Below are positions 1 through 7,662 of a stretch of 64,000 bases of DNA, one piece after another (within the stretch, counting starts at the first letter, position 1; every line of letters starts with the position of its first letter). The DNA lies in the NCBI GenBank assembly GCA_033794685.1, contig JARAYZ010000001.1; one strand, 5' to 3'. Below the pieces are notes generated by a model. That model saw only the letters and a program-made list of their open reading frames with translations. It did not search any database and had not been told where the DNA came from. The position numbers were made by a program, and so were the translations under genes. This DNA comes from Lentzea sp033794685 (lineage in GTDB: Bacteria; Actinomycetota; Actinomycetes; Mycobacteriales; Pseudonocardiaceae).

Positions 1-956
1 TGCGGGAGTCGTGGGGTTCCAGCGAGGCGGCGGTCGTCGTCTACATGGACGTCGACCTGTCGACGGGACTGGACGGGCTGCTGCCGCTGGTCGCGCCGCT
101 GCTCAACGGGCACTCGGACCTCGCGATCGGCTCACGGCTCGCGCCGGGCTCGCGCACCGTGCGCGGACCGCGGCGGGAGCTGGTGTCGCGGGCCTACAAC
201 GCGTTGATCAGGCTCACGCACGGCGCCCGGTTCAGCGATGCCCAGTGCGGGTTCAAGGCCGCGCGCACCGAGGTCGTCCGGCCGTTGCTCGGCCAGGCGC
301 GCGACGAGGCGTGGTTCTTCGACACCGAACTGCTCCTCTTGGCTGAACACAACGGATTGCGCGTGCACGAGGTGCCGGTCGACTGGGTCGAGGACGTCGA
401 CAGCCGGGTCGACGTCGTCCACACCGCGCTCGACGACATCAAGGGCCTGGTCCGCGTCGCCCGCGCGAAGGCCAACGGCACCGCGCGGGTGAACGGGCTG
501 CCGCGACGGCCGTCGCCCCGCGCGATCCACCCGGACGCCGTCTTGAGCCGCAGCGAGGGCGGACTCTCCTGGCAGATGCTGTCGTTCGCGGTGATCGGGG
601 TGATCTCCACGCTCGCGAACCTGGCTCTGTACGGCGCTTTCCGGCAGTGGTGGCCGGTGCTGGGGGCGAACCTCGCCGCGTTGGTGATCACGACGTTGTT
701 CAACACGGAGGCCAACCGGCGCTTCACCTTCACGGCCCGCAACACCGCCCGCGGCAGAACACACCTGCAAGGGCTCGTGGTGTTCGGGCTCTACTACGCG
801 TTCACGTCGGCGGCGTTGCTCGTGCTGCACGCGGTCTCCGCCTCTCCGTCGCGCACGCTCGAGCTGATGGTGCTGCTCGGTTCCTCGGCGCTGGGCACGG
901 TGGGACGGTTCTTCCTGTTGCGCAGCTGGGTGTTCCGCCGCAAAGACCGGGCATGA
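1..956 (+). CDS. GT2 family glycosyltransferase fused to a GtrA-like membrane domain (5' partial)
   Basis: The reading frame is open from the window edge, so the N-terminus with the first part of the nucleotide-binding fold is missing. The visible part begins in a GT2 (dolichyl-phosphate mannose synthase-like) domain with the metal and nucleotide motif YMDVDLST, followed by SDLAIGSR and the DAQCGFKA acceptor-side motif. From roughly residue 180 of the visible part comes a GtrA-like block of about four hydrophobic helices (starting near QMLSFAVIGVIST). Such proteins transfer a sugar to polyprenyl phosphate and help flip it for cell-envelope glycosylation. The fusion of both functions in one chain is common in actinobacteria. 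The acceptor and sugar cannot be told from sequence. Confidence 0.85.
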   Translation, partial: RESWGSSEAAVVVYMDVDLSTGLDGLLPLVAPLLNGHSDLAIGSRLAPGSRTVRGPRRELVSRAYNALIRLTHGARFSDAQCGFKAARTEVVRPLLGQARDEAWFFDTELLLLAEHNGLRVHEVPVDWVEDVDSRVDVVHTALDDIKGLVRVARAKANGTARVNGLPRRPSPRAIHPDAVLSRSEGGLSWQMLSFAVIGVISTLANLALYGAFRQWWPVLGANLAALVITTLFNTEANRRFTFTARNTARGRTHLQGLVVFGLYYAFTSAALLVLHAVSASPSRTLELMVLLGSSALGTVGRFFLLRSWVFRRKDRA

Positions 957-994
957 CCGCCACCGCGCGGTGGCGGCACGCCCGTCGGCCGCGG

Positions 995-1774
995 TCAGGG
1001 CGCGAGTGCCCAGGCCTGTTGTGCGCTGGCCTTGCAGAAGGCGAGCCACCGGCTCTGCGTGGTGATCGCGCCGTCGGACCCGGCACGGGCGAGGGCGGTG
1101 GAGGAGTTCGCCTGCGTCTGCGGACCCCAGTCGCCGTCGATGCCGGTCGTGATGCCCCAGATGTACTGGCAGGCGGCCTGGACGAAGTACGTCTGGGTAG
1201 CCGAGCCGGTGTTGAAGCTGGAGTCGCCGCTGCCCGAGATGGCGTTGTCGATGTGGGCGTGGTTGTGGTGCTCGGCGTTGTCCAGGTACGAGATGACGTG
1301 CCGGAAGTGGTAGTGCAGCGACGCCATCGTGCCCCAGTAACGGATCCGCGCGGTGCGCAGCGCGTCGCCGGTGGAGTTCTTCCACTGGTCGTAGCGGGCG
1401 TTGAAGGCGGTGAACGTCGCGCCGGTGTCACGGTTCGTGATGAGCATGCGCGCGAGGTCGAACGCCCTGCCCTCACCGTGCATGCCGGACTTGTTGACGT
1501 ACGCGCCGTACGAGTAGATCTTGTGCGGCGCGGTCCAGTGATAGGGCGTCCAGTTGCGCCAGTGGACGTGCCACTGCTCGAGGCGGGAGTAGAAGCCCGC
1601 TTCGTAGCGGAACGACGTCGCGGCGCCGTTCACCTCGTAGAAGGTCGGCTGCGAGTTGATCTCGCTGTGGGTGACGAGGGTCGCCGCGGAGGCGTTCCCG
1701 GTGCCGAGCAGAACCGCCGCAGAGCCCGCCACACCTGTGGCGAGGATGCTCCGGCGTGACATCGATCCGTTCAT
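995..1774 (-). CDS. Tat-exported M15-like zinc peptidase with peptidoglycan-binding-like C-terminus
   Basis: The N-terminus carries a twin-arginine signal (SRRSILATGVAGSAAVLLG) ending near NASAA, so the protein is probably exported folded. The middle has HGEGRAFD, which fits the HxxGxAxD zinc motif of M15 D,D-peptidases and extensin-like proteins, and later HNHAHID as a second metal site. The C-terminal 60 residues contain GIDGDWGPQT, typical of peptidoglycan-binding repeats. A role in peptidoglycan cleavage is inferred from these motifs. Three in-frame ATGs (1798, 1774, 1762) are possible; 1774 gives a normal Tat n-region. Both 1798 and 1774 lie inside a perfect 11-bp inverted repeat. Confidence 0.75.
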   Translation of the reverse strand: MNGSMSRRSILATGVAGSAAVLLGTGNASAATLVTHSEINSQPTFYEVNGAATSFRYEAGFYSRLEQWHVHWRNWTPYHWTAPHKIYSYGAYVNKSGMHGEGRAFDLARMLITNRDTGATFTAFNARYDQWKNSTGDALRTARIRYWGTMASLHYHFRHVISYLDNAEHHNHAHIDNAISGSGDSSFNTGSATQTYFVQAACQYIWGITTGIDGDWGPQTQANSSTALARAGSDGAITTQSRWLAFCKASAQQAWALAP

Positions 1775-1800
1775 GCCCGGCAGTCTTTCGCCGGGCATGA
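1771..1800. promoter_or_regulatory. Perfect 11-bp inverted repeat over the start of the M15-like gene
   Basis: The arms TCATGCCCGGC (1771-1781) and GCCGGGCATGA (1790-1800) are exact reverse complements around an 8-nt loop. The element covers two candidate start codons of the leftward gene, so it could be an operator or an mRNA hairpin that hides the start. Confidence 0.6.
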
Positions 1801-1809
1801 ACGCGTTCC

Positions 1810-1920
1810 CTAGTCCTGAGGACAGTCTTCGACCTCGACCGGCACTTCCTCACCGGCCTGCCGCGCCTCTTCGAGCACGCGGCGCACCTGCTCCTCGCTC
1901 GCACCGAACATGAAGCACAT
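1810..1920 (-). CDS. Small hypothetical protein (36 aa)
   Basis: A short frame encodes MCFMFGASEEQVRRVLEEARQ followed by an acidic tail with one Cys; the middle is a probable amphipathic helix. The ATG at 1920 is preceded by TACCGT seven bases upstream (1928-1933), the spacing of leaderless actinobacterial promoters. The frame stays open further upstream, and a GTG at 2058 would give 82 residues with a Lys/Pro/Arg-rich N-terminus. No family is recognised. It sits divergent from the DUF2252 gene. Confidence 0.45.
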   Translation of the reverse strand: MCFMFGASEEQVRRVLEEARQAGEEVPVEVEDCPQD

Positions 1921-2073
1921 GTCCGCGACGGTAGGCGTGCCGTGGCCGCCGGGCTTCTCGATTCCTGCTCGCTCTTCCGGTTTGACTGGCTTTCGTGGCC
2001 GACTCGGGTGAAACCTCGGGCGAAATTTGCAGGCGCACGGCTTCTCCCGGTCGCTCACGTGCTGGGATGCACC

Positions 2074-3384
2074 ATGACTGATCGCGGCGACCGCATCGTG
2101 AGCGTGCTCGAAGAGGCCTTCGCCGGCCTGATGGCGGCCGACCCCGCCGCGTTCCGGCACAAGTTCCGCAAGATGGCGGCCGAGCCGTTCACGTTCTACC
2201 GCGGCAGCGCGTGCCTGTTCTACGCCGACATGGCCGACCTGCCCGACGAGTGGGCCGACGAGCGCACCGGCCGCATCTGGATCCAGGGCGACCTGCACGC
2301 GCAGAACTTCGGCACGTACATGGACTCCGAGGGCACGCTGGTGTTCGACGTGAACGACTTCGACGAGGCCTACCTCGGTTCGTTCACGTGGGACCTGCGC
2401 CGCTTCGCCGCCTCGATGGCCCTGCTCGGCTGGCGCAAGGCCCTGCCCGACAGCGTGATCATCGACCTGATCCGCACCTACGTGACCGCGTACGTCGCCC
2501 AGGTCCGGTCGTTCGCCGAGCACCCGGACGACGAGCTCTTCAGCCTCCGCCTCGACAGCACCGAGGGCGCCCTGCACCGCGTCCTGCAACGCGCCCGCCT
2601 CGCCACGCGGATCGGTCTGCTGGAGGAGAAGACCGTGATCGTCGACTACGAACGCCGATTCCGCCGCGACCGCGAAGGCATCCACGAACTGTCCGAGGAC
2701 GTCCTCGAGTCCGTCGCCCGCGCGTTCGCGTCCTACCTGGACACCATCCCGACCGGCAAGCGGGCGTCGAGCCGCACCTACGCCGTGAAGGACGCGGTGG
2801 GCCGGAGCGGGTTCGGCATCGGCTCGGCCGGCCTGCACGCCTACAACATCCTGGTCGAGGGCCGCTCCCAGGCGCTGGAGAACGACGTCGTGCTGTCGAT
2901 GAAGCAGGCCAACGTCGCCGCCCCCAGCCGCATCGTCCCAGACGCCCGGATCCGCGACTACTTCACCGACCACGGCCACCGCACCGCCGTGTCGCAGCGG
3001 GCGTTGCAGGCCCACGCCGACCCGTGGCTCGGCCACACCGAGATCGACGGCGTCGGGTACGTGGTCTCCGAGCTCTCGCCCTACGAGGCCGACCTCGACT
3101 GGTCCGACCTCACCGAGCCCGCGGACATGCTGCCCGTGCTCGGTTACCTGGGGCGGGCCACCGCGAAGATGCACTGCGTGGCCGACTCGGACTCCTCGCA
3201 GACCCTCGTGGACTTCCAGTGCGAGGAGGCGATCGCGTCGGTCATCGGAGACCGGGACGAGGCCTTCACCGAGTCGATCGTGGAGTTCGCGCTCGACTAC
3301 GCGCGGCAGACGCGGGAGGACCACCGGTTGTTCGTGGACGCGTTCCGGGACGGCCGCATCAAGGGCGTGGGTTCAACGGCCTGA
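2074..3384 (+). CDS. DUF2252 family protein (kinase-like fold)
   Basis: The 436-residue product matches DUF2252: an N-terminal FRKMAAEPFTFYRGSA block, then IQGDLHAQNFG and FDVNDFDEAYLGSFTWDLRR. The GDxHxxNFG and DxNDFD signatures resemble the catalytic and metal-binding loops of aminoglycoside-phosphotransferase-like kinases, so phosphotransfer is plausible but unproven. ATG 2074 was chosen because it starts just before the conserved domain; upstream in-frame starts would add an Arg/Leu-rich stretch unlike the family. It appears to be a single-gene unit. Confidence 0.85.
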   Translation: MTDRGDRIVSVLEEAFAGLMAADPAAFRHKFRKMAAEPFTFYRGSACLFYADMADLPDEWADERTGRIWIQGDLHAQNFGTYMDSEGTLVFDVNDFDEAYLGSFTWDLRRFAASMALLGWRKALPDSVIIDLIRTYVTAYVAQVRSFAEHPDDELFSLRLDSTEGALHRVLQRARLATRIGLLEEKTVIVDYERRFRRDREGIHELSEDVLESVARAFASYLDTIPTGKRASSRTYAVKDAVGRSGFGIGSAGLHAYNILVEGRSQALENDVVLSMKQANVAAPSRIVPDARIRDYFTDHGHRTAVSQRALQAHADPWLGHTEIDGVGYVVSELSPYEADLDWSDLTEPADMLPVLGYLGRATAKMHCVADSDSSQTLVDFQCEEAIASVIGDRDEAFTESIVEFALDYARQTREDHRLFVDAFRDGRIKGVGSTA

Positions 3385-3427
3385 CCTGGACGAAGATTCC
3401 GCTCAACGGCGTGATTCAGAAGACACT

Positions 3428-3466
3428 GCGCATATTCGTTAGATGACTACTCTGATGAATATGCGC
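3428..3466. promoter_or_regulatory. Perfect 10-bp inverted repeat over the glycosyltransferase start
   Basis: GCGCATATTC (3428-3437) and GAATATGCGC (3457-3466) are exact reverse complements separated by 19 nt. The right arm includes the ATG at 3461 and the gap contains a TACTCT box at 3448. The position fits an operator for the TetR regulator encoded by the next gene. Confidence 0.6.
3448..3461 (+). promoter_or_regulatory. Probable leaderless promoter (-10 TACTCT)
   Basis: TACTCT at 3448-3453 lies seven bases before ATG 3461. This spacing recurs upstream of many genes here and supports the 3461 start. No clear -35 box is visible. Confidence 0.4.
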
Positions 3467-4579
3467 ATCCTCTTCTCAAGCGTTCCCCAGCACGGCCACC
3501 TGCTGCCCCTCTTCCCGCTCGCGCGTGCCTTTGCCGAACGTGGCCACGAGGTCGCGGTCCTCACCGCGGCCGGCATGGCGCCGGTGATCGAGGCGCAGGG
3601 GCTCGGGCACCTGCCGGCCGGACCGCTGCCGGACGTGTTGTTCGCCGAGGTCGCGCGCCGGACCGGCGCCGACCCGGCGAGTGCGCCCACACCCGACTCG
3701 GTGGCGGAGTTCTTCGCCGGCACGCGCGTCGACCTCACGGCGGACGAGGCGCTGGCCGCCGCGAAGAACTTCGAGCCGGACCTCGTCGTGGCCGAGTTGT
3801 GCGACTTCGTGGGGCCGTTGGTGGCCGCCGCGACGGACACGCCGGTCGCGACCCTGGCGTTCGGGCCACCGCTGCCGCCGGTGTTCACCGACGCCATGGA
3901 AGCCCTGGCGCGCACCCGGCACGAGGCGCGTGGCCTGCCGTGGCAGCCGCGCCAGTGGCTGCTCGACACGTGGCCCGCGTCGATGCGCGCGGACGAGTGG
4001 CAGCAGCCCGAGGGGTGGCTGCCCCTGCGTCCCGAGGCGTTCCGGCAGCCCGGGAACTTCGAGAAGCTGCCCGTGTCGGAGCGGCCTCGGGTGCTCGTGA
4101 CGTTCGGGACGTGGTTCGGCGAACCCGCGAAGCTGAGCCCGCTGCTGCGCGCGTTGTCCACTGTGGATGCCGACATCGTGGTGACGCTCGGGCTCGCCAC
4201 CCAGCCGGAGGAGTTCGACGTCGACCACGAGCGGATCACGTTCGTCGGGTTCACGCCGATGGAGGAACTGCTCGACGGCGTGGACGTCGTGGTGACGCAC
4301 GGCGGTGCGGGCACGACGGCGGCCGCGTTGATGAAGGGCGTGCCGCTGGTGGTGCTGCCTCAGGGCGCCGACCAGTTCTTCCAGGCCGAGCGGGTGGCCG
4401 CCGCACGGGTCGGCATCGCGCTCGACCCGCCTTCGCAGACGCCGCAGGCGCTGGTCGACGCGGTGCGGACGGTGCTCGGCGACGTGAACATCCGGGAGAA
4501 CGTCACTACGATCTCCAAGGAGATCACCGCGATGCCGGACGCGCACGAGGTGGCCGCGACACTGGAAGCCGGTCCATGA
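3461..4579 (+). CDS. MGT/UGT-type glycosyltransferase (GT1 family)
   Basis: The product (372 aa from ATG 3461) starts MRILFSSVPQHGHLLPLFPL, the usual acceptor-binding entry of macrolide and natural-product glycosyltransferases, and has the donor-binding signature VVTHGGAGTTAAAL near residue 285 followed by LPQGADQF. Family members move a sugar from a UDP- or dTDP-sugar to a small hydrophobic acceptor, often to inactivate an antibiotic. ATGs at 3443 and 3455 are alternatives; 3461 matches the start of the paralogue at 27181 and the upstream TACTCT box. Its stop overlaps the TetR start by 4 nt, so the pair is translationally coupled. Confidence 0.85.
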   Translation: MRILFSSVPQHGHLLPLFPLARAFAERGHEVAVLTAAGMAPVIEAQGLGHLPAGPLPDVLFAEVARRTGADPASAPTPDSVAEFFAGTRVDLTADEALAAAKNFEPDLVVAELCDFVGPLVAAATDTPVATLAFGPPLPPVFTDAMEALARTRHEARGLPWQPRQWLLDTWPASMRADEWQQPEGWLPLRPEAFRQPGNFEKLPVSERPRVLVTFGTWFGEPAKLSPLLRALSTVDADIVVTLGLATQPEEFDVDHERITFVGFTPMEELLDGVDVVVTHGGAGTTAAALMKGVPLVVLPQGADQFFQAERVAAARVGIALDPPSQTPQALVDAVRTVLGDVNIRENVTTISKEITAMPDAHEVAATLEAGP

Positions 4580-5181
4580 CGAGGTCCTACCACTCCCCGC
4601 GCCGCGCGCGGGACGCCGCCGACACTCGGCGGGACATCCTGCGTGCGGCCACGGATCTGTTCTCCGCCAACGGGTACGCGCGCGTCACCGTGGCGGAGAT
4701 CGCCAAGCTCGCCGGGGTGGCGCCGCAGACGGTGTACTCGAGCGCGGGCAGCAAGTCGGAGATCCTGCGTGCGATCGTCAGCGAGTCGATCGCACGCAGC
4801 GACGCCGCCTCGGTCACGGAGGCGATCCGGCAGACCGAGGGCGTCGCCGCGGCGCTGACCTTGCTGGCCAAGGGCACCCGGACGGGCAACGAGAGCGAAC
4901 AGCAGGTCGTCGAGGTGCTGTTCGCGGCGATCCCGGCGCACGAGGACGGCGCCGCGTTGTGGGAGCACAGCACCGGCAGTTACCGGCTGGCCCTCCGCGA
5001 TACGGCGGAACACCTGCGGGACAAGGGATTGCTGAAGATGGACGTCGAGCGGGCCACGGACGTGCTGTGGTTCTGCTTCGGGTTCGGCGCGTGGCGGACG
5101 CTCGTCAAGGAGTGCGGCTGGTCGTGGGACGACGCCGAGAAGTGGCTGGCCCAGCAGGCCATCACCACCTTCACCCACTGA
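4576..5181 (+). CDS. TetR/AcrR family transcriptional regulator
   Basis: The 201-residue product has a standard TetR helix-turn-helix near residues 15-60 (DILRAATDLFSANGYARVTV then IAKLAGVAPQTVYSSAGSKS), followed by an all-helical ligand-binding part rich in Trp near the C-terminus (KECGWSWDDAEKWL). It is coupled to the preceding glycosyltransferase by an ATGA overlap. The simplest model is that it represses the pair through the 3428-3466 palindrome and is released by the compound that the glycosyltransferase modifies. That model is inference. Confidence 0.85.
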   Translation: MTRSYHSPRRARDAADTRRDILRAATDLFSANGYARVTVAEIAKLAGVAPQTVYSSAGSKSEILRAIVSESIARSDAASVTEAIRQTEGVAAALTLLAKGTRTGNESEQQVVEVLFAAIPAHEDGAALWEHSTGSYRLALRDTAEHLRDKGLLKMDVERATDVLWFCFGFGAWRTLVKECGWSWDDAEKWLAQQAITTFTH

Positions 5182-5185
5182 GGCC

Positions 5186-6115
5186 CTAGTGGACGAGGCC
5201 GTGGTGGCGGTTCGTCCACGCGGCGACGGCCGGCAGCACGTCCGTGATCCACTCGCGGGCGGCGGCCGTCAGTTCGTAGCGGGCCGCCCGGCGGAGCACG
5301 AAACCGTTGTCCTGCAGCCGTTCCAGGGTCAGGATCACCTTCGGGCCGAGGAACGAGAGCAGTTCCTCCGCCGTCTTGGCGCCGTCGGACAGCGCGACGA
5401 GGACCTGCGGCAGCTGGTCACTGCTCATCAGGTCCTGCAACGCGAGCAAGTGGTGCAGGGCCGCGGAGTCCGCCTTGCGCTCGGCGCCGAACGTGCTCGG
5501 GTCGTGCACCTGGACGCGGGCCCGGCCGGCTCGCTTGGCGCGCTGCAGGGCCGCGTCGGTGTCGCGGACCAGGTCGATCAGCGTGGCCTCGGGGGCGGGC
5601 ACGTGCGCGGCCACGCCGATGGACGCCGTCTGGCCGTGCAGGGTGACGTGGTAGCCGTCGTTCGTGGTGATCTCGGTCTGCAGTGCGCGGATGCCGCGCA
5701 GGATGCGTTCGGCCACCATGGCCGCTTCTCCGCCCGTGGTGCGGGGCAGCAGCACGAGGAACTCATCGCCACCGTGGCGGCACACGAGGTCCGTCGGGCG
5801 CGTGTGCGCGGTCAGCACGGCGGCGACATCGCTCAGCACCACGTCGCCCGCGGGGTGGCCGTAGTCGTCGTTGATCTTCTTGAAGCGGTCGAGGTCGATC
5901 ATGAGCAGCGCGACCTGCTCCCACCGACGCTGGGCTCGGCGGTACGTCGCGGGCGCTTGGTCGTCCCAGCCCCACCGGCCGAGAAGGCCCGTCAGGCGGT
6001 CAGTTGCCCACGCGCCAACAGGTTGTGCGCACGAACCACAGCGCGAAGGAGCGCTTTCGTCGTGCAGGCGCAGAGAACCGTGGTCCACCGGCAGCCCCAC
6101 CCGCGCAGTCGCCAT
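5186..6115 (-). CDS. GGDEF diguanylate cyclase with C-terminal winged-helix-like region
   Basis: The 309-residue soluble protein has a short N-terminus with CGSC, then a full GGDEF domain: DRLTGLLGR, LLMIDLDRFKKINDDYGHPAG and HGGDEF at about residues 113-118. RPTD lies five residues before GGDEF, the layout of the inhibitory I-site, so an active, product-inhibited c-di-GMP synthase is expected. After the domain, about 100 residues (KTAEELLSFLGPKVILTLER, then DNGFVLRRAARYELTAAAREWI) look like an HxlR/MarR-style winged helix. That part is recognised from pattern only. No membrane segment is visible. It is divergent from the XRE cassette, with a 217-nt intergenic region. Confidence 0.85.
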   Translation of the reverse strand: MATARVGLPVDHGSLRLHDESAPSRCGSCAQPVGAWATDRLTGLLGRWGWDDQAPATYRRAQRRWEQVALLMIDLDRFKKINDDYGHPAGDVVLSDVAAVLTAHTRPTDLVCRHGGDEFLVLLPRTTGGEAAMVAERILRGIRALQTEITTNDGYHVTLHGQTASIGVAAHVPAPEATLIDLVRDTDAALQRAKRAGRARVQVHDPSTFGAERKADSAALHHLLALQDLMSSDQLPQVLVALSDGAKTAEELLSFLGPKVILTLERLQDNGFVLRRAARYELTAAAREWITDVLPAVAAWTNRHHGLVH

Positions 6116-6332
6116 GAGTCCCCCCAGACTTCAGCTCCGACTGGCCCGTATCTGCCTCTTTCAACTGAGGTGACGTCGTTCGGATCAATCACGACACATC
6201 AGTGCAAGCGGCGGAGTGTGATCATAGGGCTACGGACTGGTGGATTCAACCCTTGTGATGCCATATGCTCGCTTGGTTCCACAGCAGTGGAAAGATCCCC
6301 CGGGCCCCTGGTCGCTCCAGCGGAGGTGTGGC

Positions 6333-7040
6333 GTGAGGCCGTTCGCCGAGGTCCTCAACGAGCTGTGCAACAACCCGCCCGACGGCCGGGGCAAGGTCAC
6401 CAACGTAGCGCTCGCCGCCGCCGTGAAGTCGCGGGGCGGGGACATCGGGCACGGTTACATCTCGCAGTTGAAGCTCGGCGTGAAGGACAACCCGACCTGC
6501 CAGGCGATCGTCGACCTCGCCGGTGCGCTCGGCGTTCATCCCGCGGTGTTCCTCGGTGGGCGCCGTGAGCTGCACACGGCCGAACAACCCGGTTGGCGCC
6601 CAACGGCTGTGAGCACGCTCTTCGAAGCCGTGCACCCGCCGGACCGAGGCCCCTGGTCGCCGGAGGAGGTCGCGGCCGCGATCAGCTCGTCCGGCCAGTT
6701 CGGCAGCATCTCCGCCAGCTACATCCGCGAACTCCTGAGCAACGCCAGCGACAACCCGCGGCTCAAGCACATCCTCGGCCTGGCCGACCACTTCGGCGCC
6801 GACCCGGCGTACTTCTTCGACGAGGACCTCGCGGCGAGGGTCGATTCGGAACTGACGGACTTCCTCGCCCTGCGCGAGCTCGGGGTCGTCGAATTCGTCA
6901 CCCGTCTGGCCGAACGCACGGGCGATCTGTCCCCGCAGGCCAGGGCTGCTGCGGTAGAAGGGTTCCGGCAGGCGCTCGAAGGCGGCGAGGGCTGGTCGTT
7001 CCCGCTGAACAGCCGCCGTACGTCAGCGGACCACACTTGA
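6333..7040 (+). CDS. XRE-type regulator with two HTH-like repeats
   Basis: The start GTG 6333 is preceded by CGGAGG at 6321-6326 with good spacing; an ATG at 6240 would add a Pro/Trp-rich stretch. The 235-residue product holds two related blocks, about residues 10-75 (ending ALGVHPAVFLGG) and 95-165 (ending HFGADPAYFFDE). Each resembles an XRE helix-turn-helix followed by the GxDPAxF motif common in actinobacterial cassettes with ImmA peptidases. It probably regulates its own four-gene unit. The gap to the next start is small, so co-transcription is likely. Confidence 0.8.
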   Translation: MRPFAEVLNELCNNPPDGRGKVTNVALAAAVKSRGGDIGHGYISQLKLGVKDNPTCQAIVDLAGALGVHPAVFLGGRRELHTAEQPGWRPTAVSTLFEAVHPPDRGPWSPEEVAAAISSSGQFGSISASYIRELLSNASDNPRLKHILGLADHFGADPAYFFDEDLAARVDSELTDFLALRELGVVEFVTRLAERTGDLSPQARAAAVEGFRQALEGGEGWSFPLNSRRTSADHT

Positions 7041-7104
7041 TGACGTCGCCGGCGTGAAGATCTCGGCCTGGACCGCTGCAGACGACATCGAGAGGAGGCG
7101 ACGG

Positions 7105-7662
7105 GTGAACCGCAGGAAACTGCGCAAGCTGGTCGACGAGGTCGCCCGGGACCTCGGCCTGCCGCCCGACGCCACGCACCAGGAAGCCAGCCGCAGGGTC
7201 TGCGAGCTGATGAGCGAACGACTGGGGCGTGCCGTCGACGTCCGGTTCGCCGCCATCACGAACGCGGTCTGCCTGAGCGGTGCGACCGCGTTGCTGGAGA
7301 ACGGCACGTACCTCGTCATCTGCGCGGACTCCCCGTCCTGGTACCACCGCCTGCACGTGCTGCTGCACGAGTTCGCGCACGTGTTGCTCGAGCATCAGCC
7401 CGTCGCGCTCACACGGGACGAGGGCATGCGCCGGCTCGCGCCGCACCTGCTGCCGCGGATGGCGAAGATCATCGCCGGGCGGACGACGCTGACCGAGGAC
7501 GAGGAGCGCGAGGCCGAGAACCTCGCCGACCACCTGCTGGAAAGACTGACGGAGCACCGGGTGTGGGCCGACACCGCCGCGACCGAGGAGCCCGCGCACG
7601 TGCGGCGGGTGGCCGAGTCGCTCGAGGGAAGATCTCGCTGGGTGCGTCGTGGCGATCTTTAA
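7105..7662 (+). CDS. ImmA/IrrE family metallopeptidase
   Basis: HEFAH at residues 88-92 fits the HExxH zinc site of ImmA/IrrE peptidases, which cleave XRE-type repressors to relieve repression. The surrounding SPSWYHRLHVLLHEFAH is typical of the family, and a later Glu-rich helix (DEEREAENLADHLLER) fits the third zinc ligand helix with its ExxAD pattern. GTG 7105 has a strong GAGGAGG site 6 nt upstream and is preferred over GTG 7054. The adjacent double-HTH protein is the likely substrate or partner. It overlaps the next gene by 14 nt. Confidence 0.85.
   Translation: MNRRKLRKLVDEVARDLGLPPDATHQEASRRVCELMSERLGRAVDVRFAAITNAVCLSGATALLENGTYLVICADSPSWYHRLHVLLHEFAHVLLEHQPVALTRDEGMRRLAPHLLPRMAKIIAGRTTLTEDEEREAENLADHLLERLTEHRVWADTAATEEPAHVRRVAESLEGRSRWVRRGDL

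Noticed and set aside
132..1385. Long minus-strand open frame opposite the GT2 gene and the M15-like gene.
   Set aside because: It is opposite recognised genes on both sides, is Arg/His-rich and has no domain. High GC content produces such open frames throughout the window.
1921..3324. Upstream open extension of the small minus-strand gene across the DUF2252 gene.
   Set aside because: It is antisense to a clear conserved gene; only the 36-aa (or possibly 82-aa) end is plausible.
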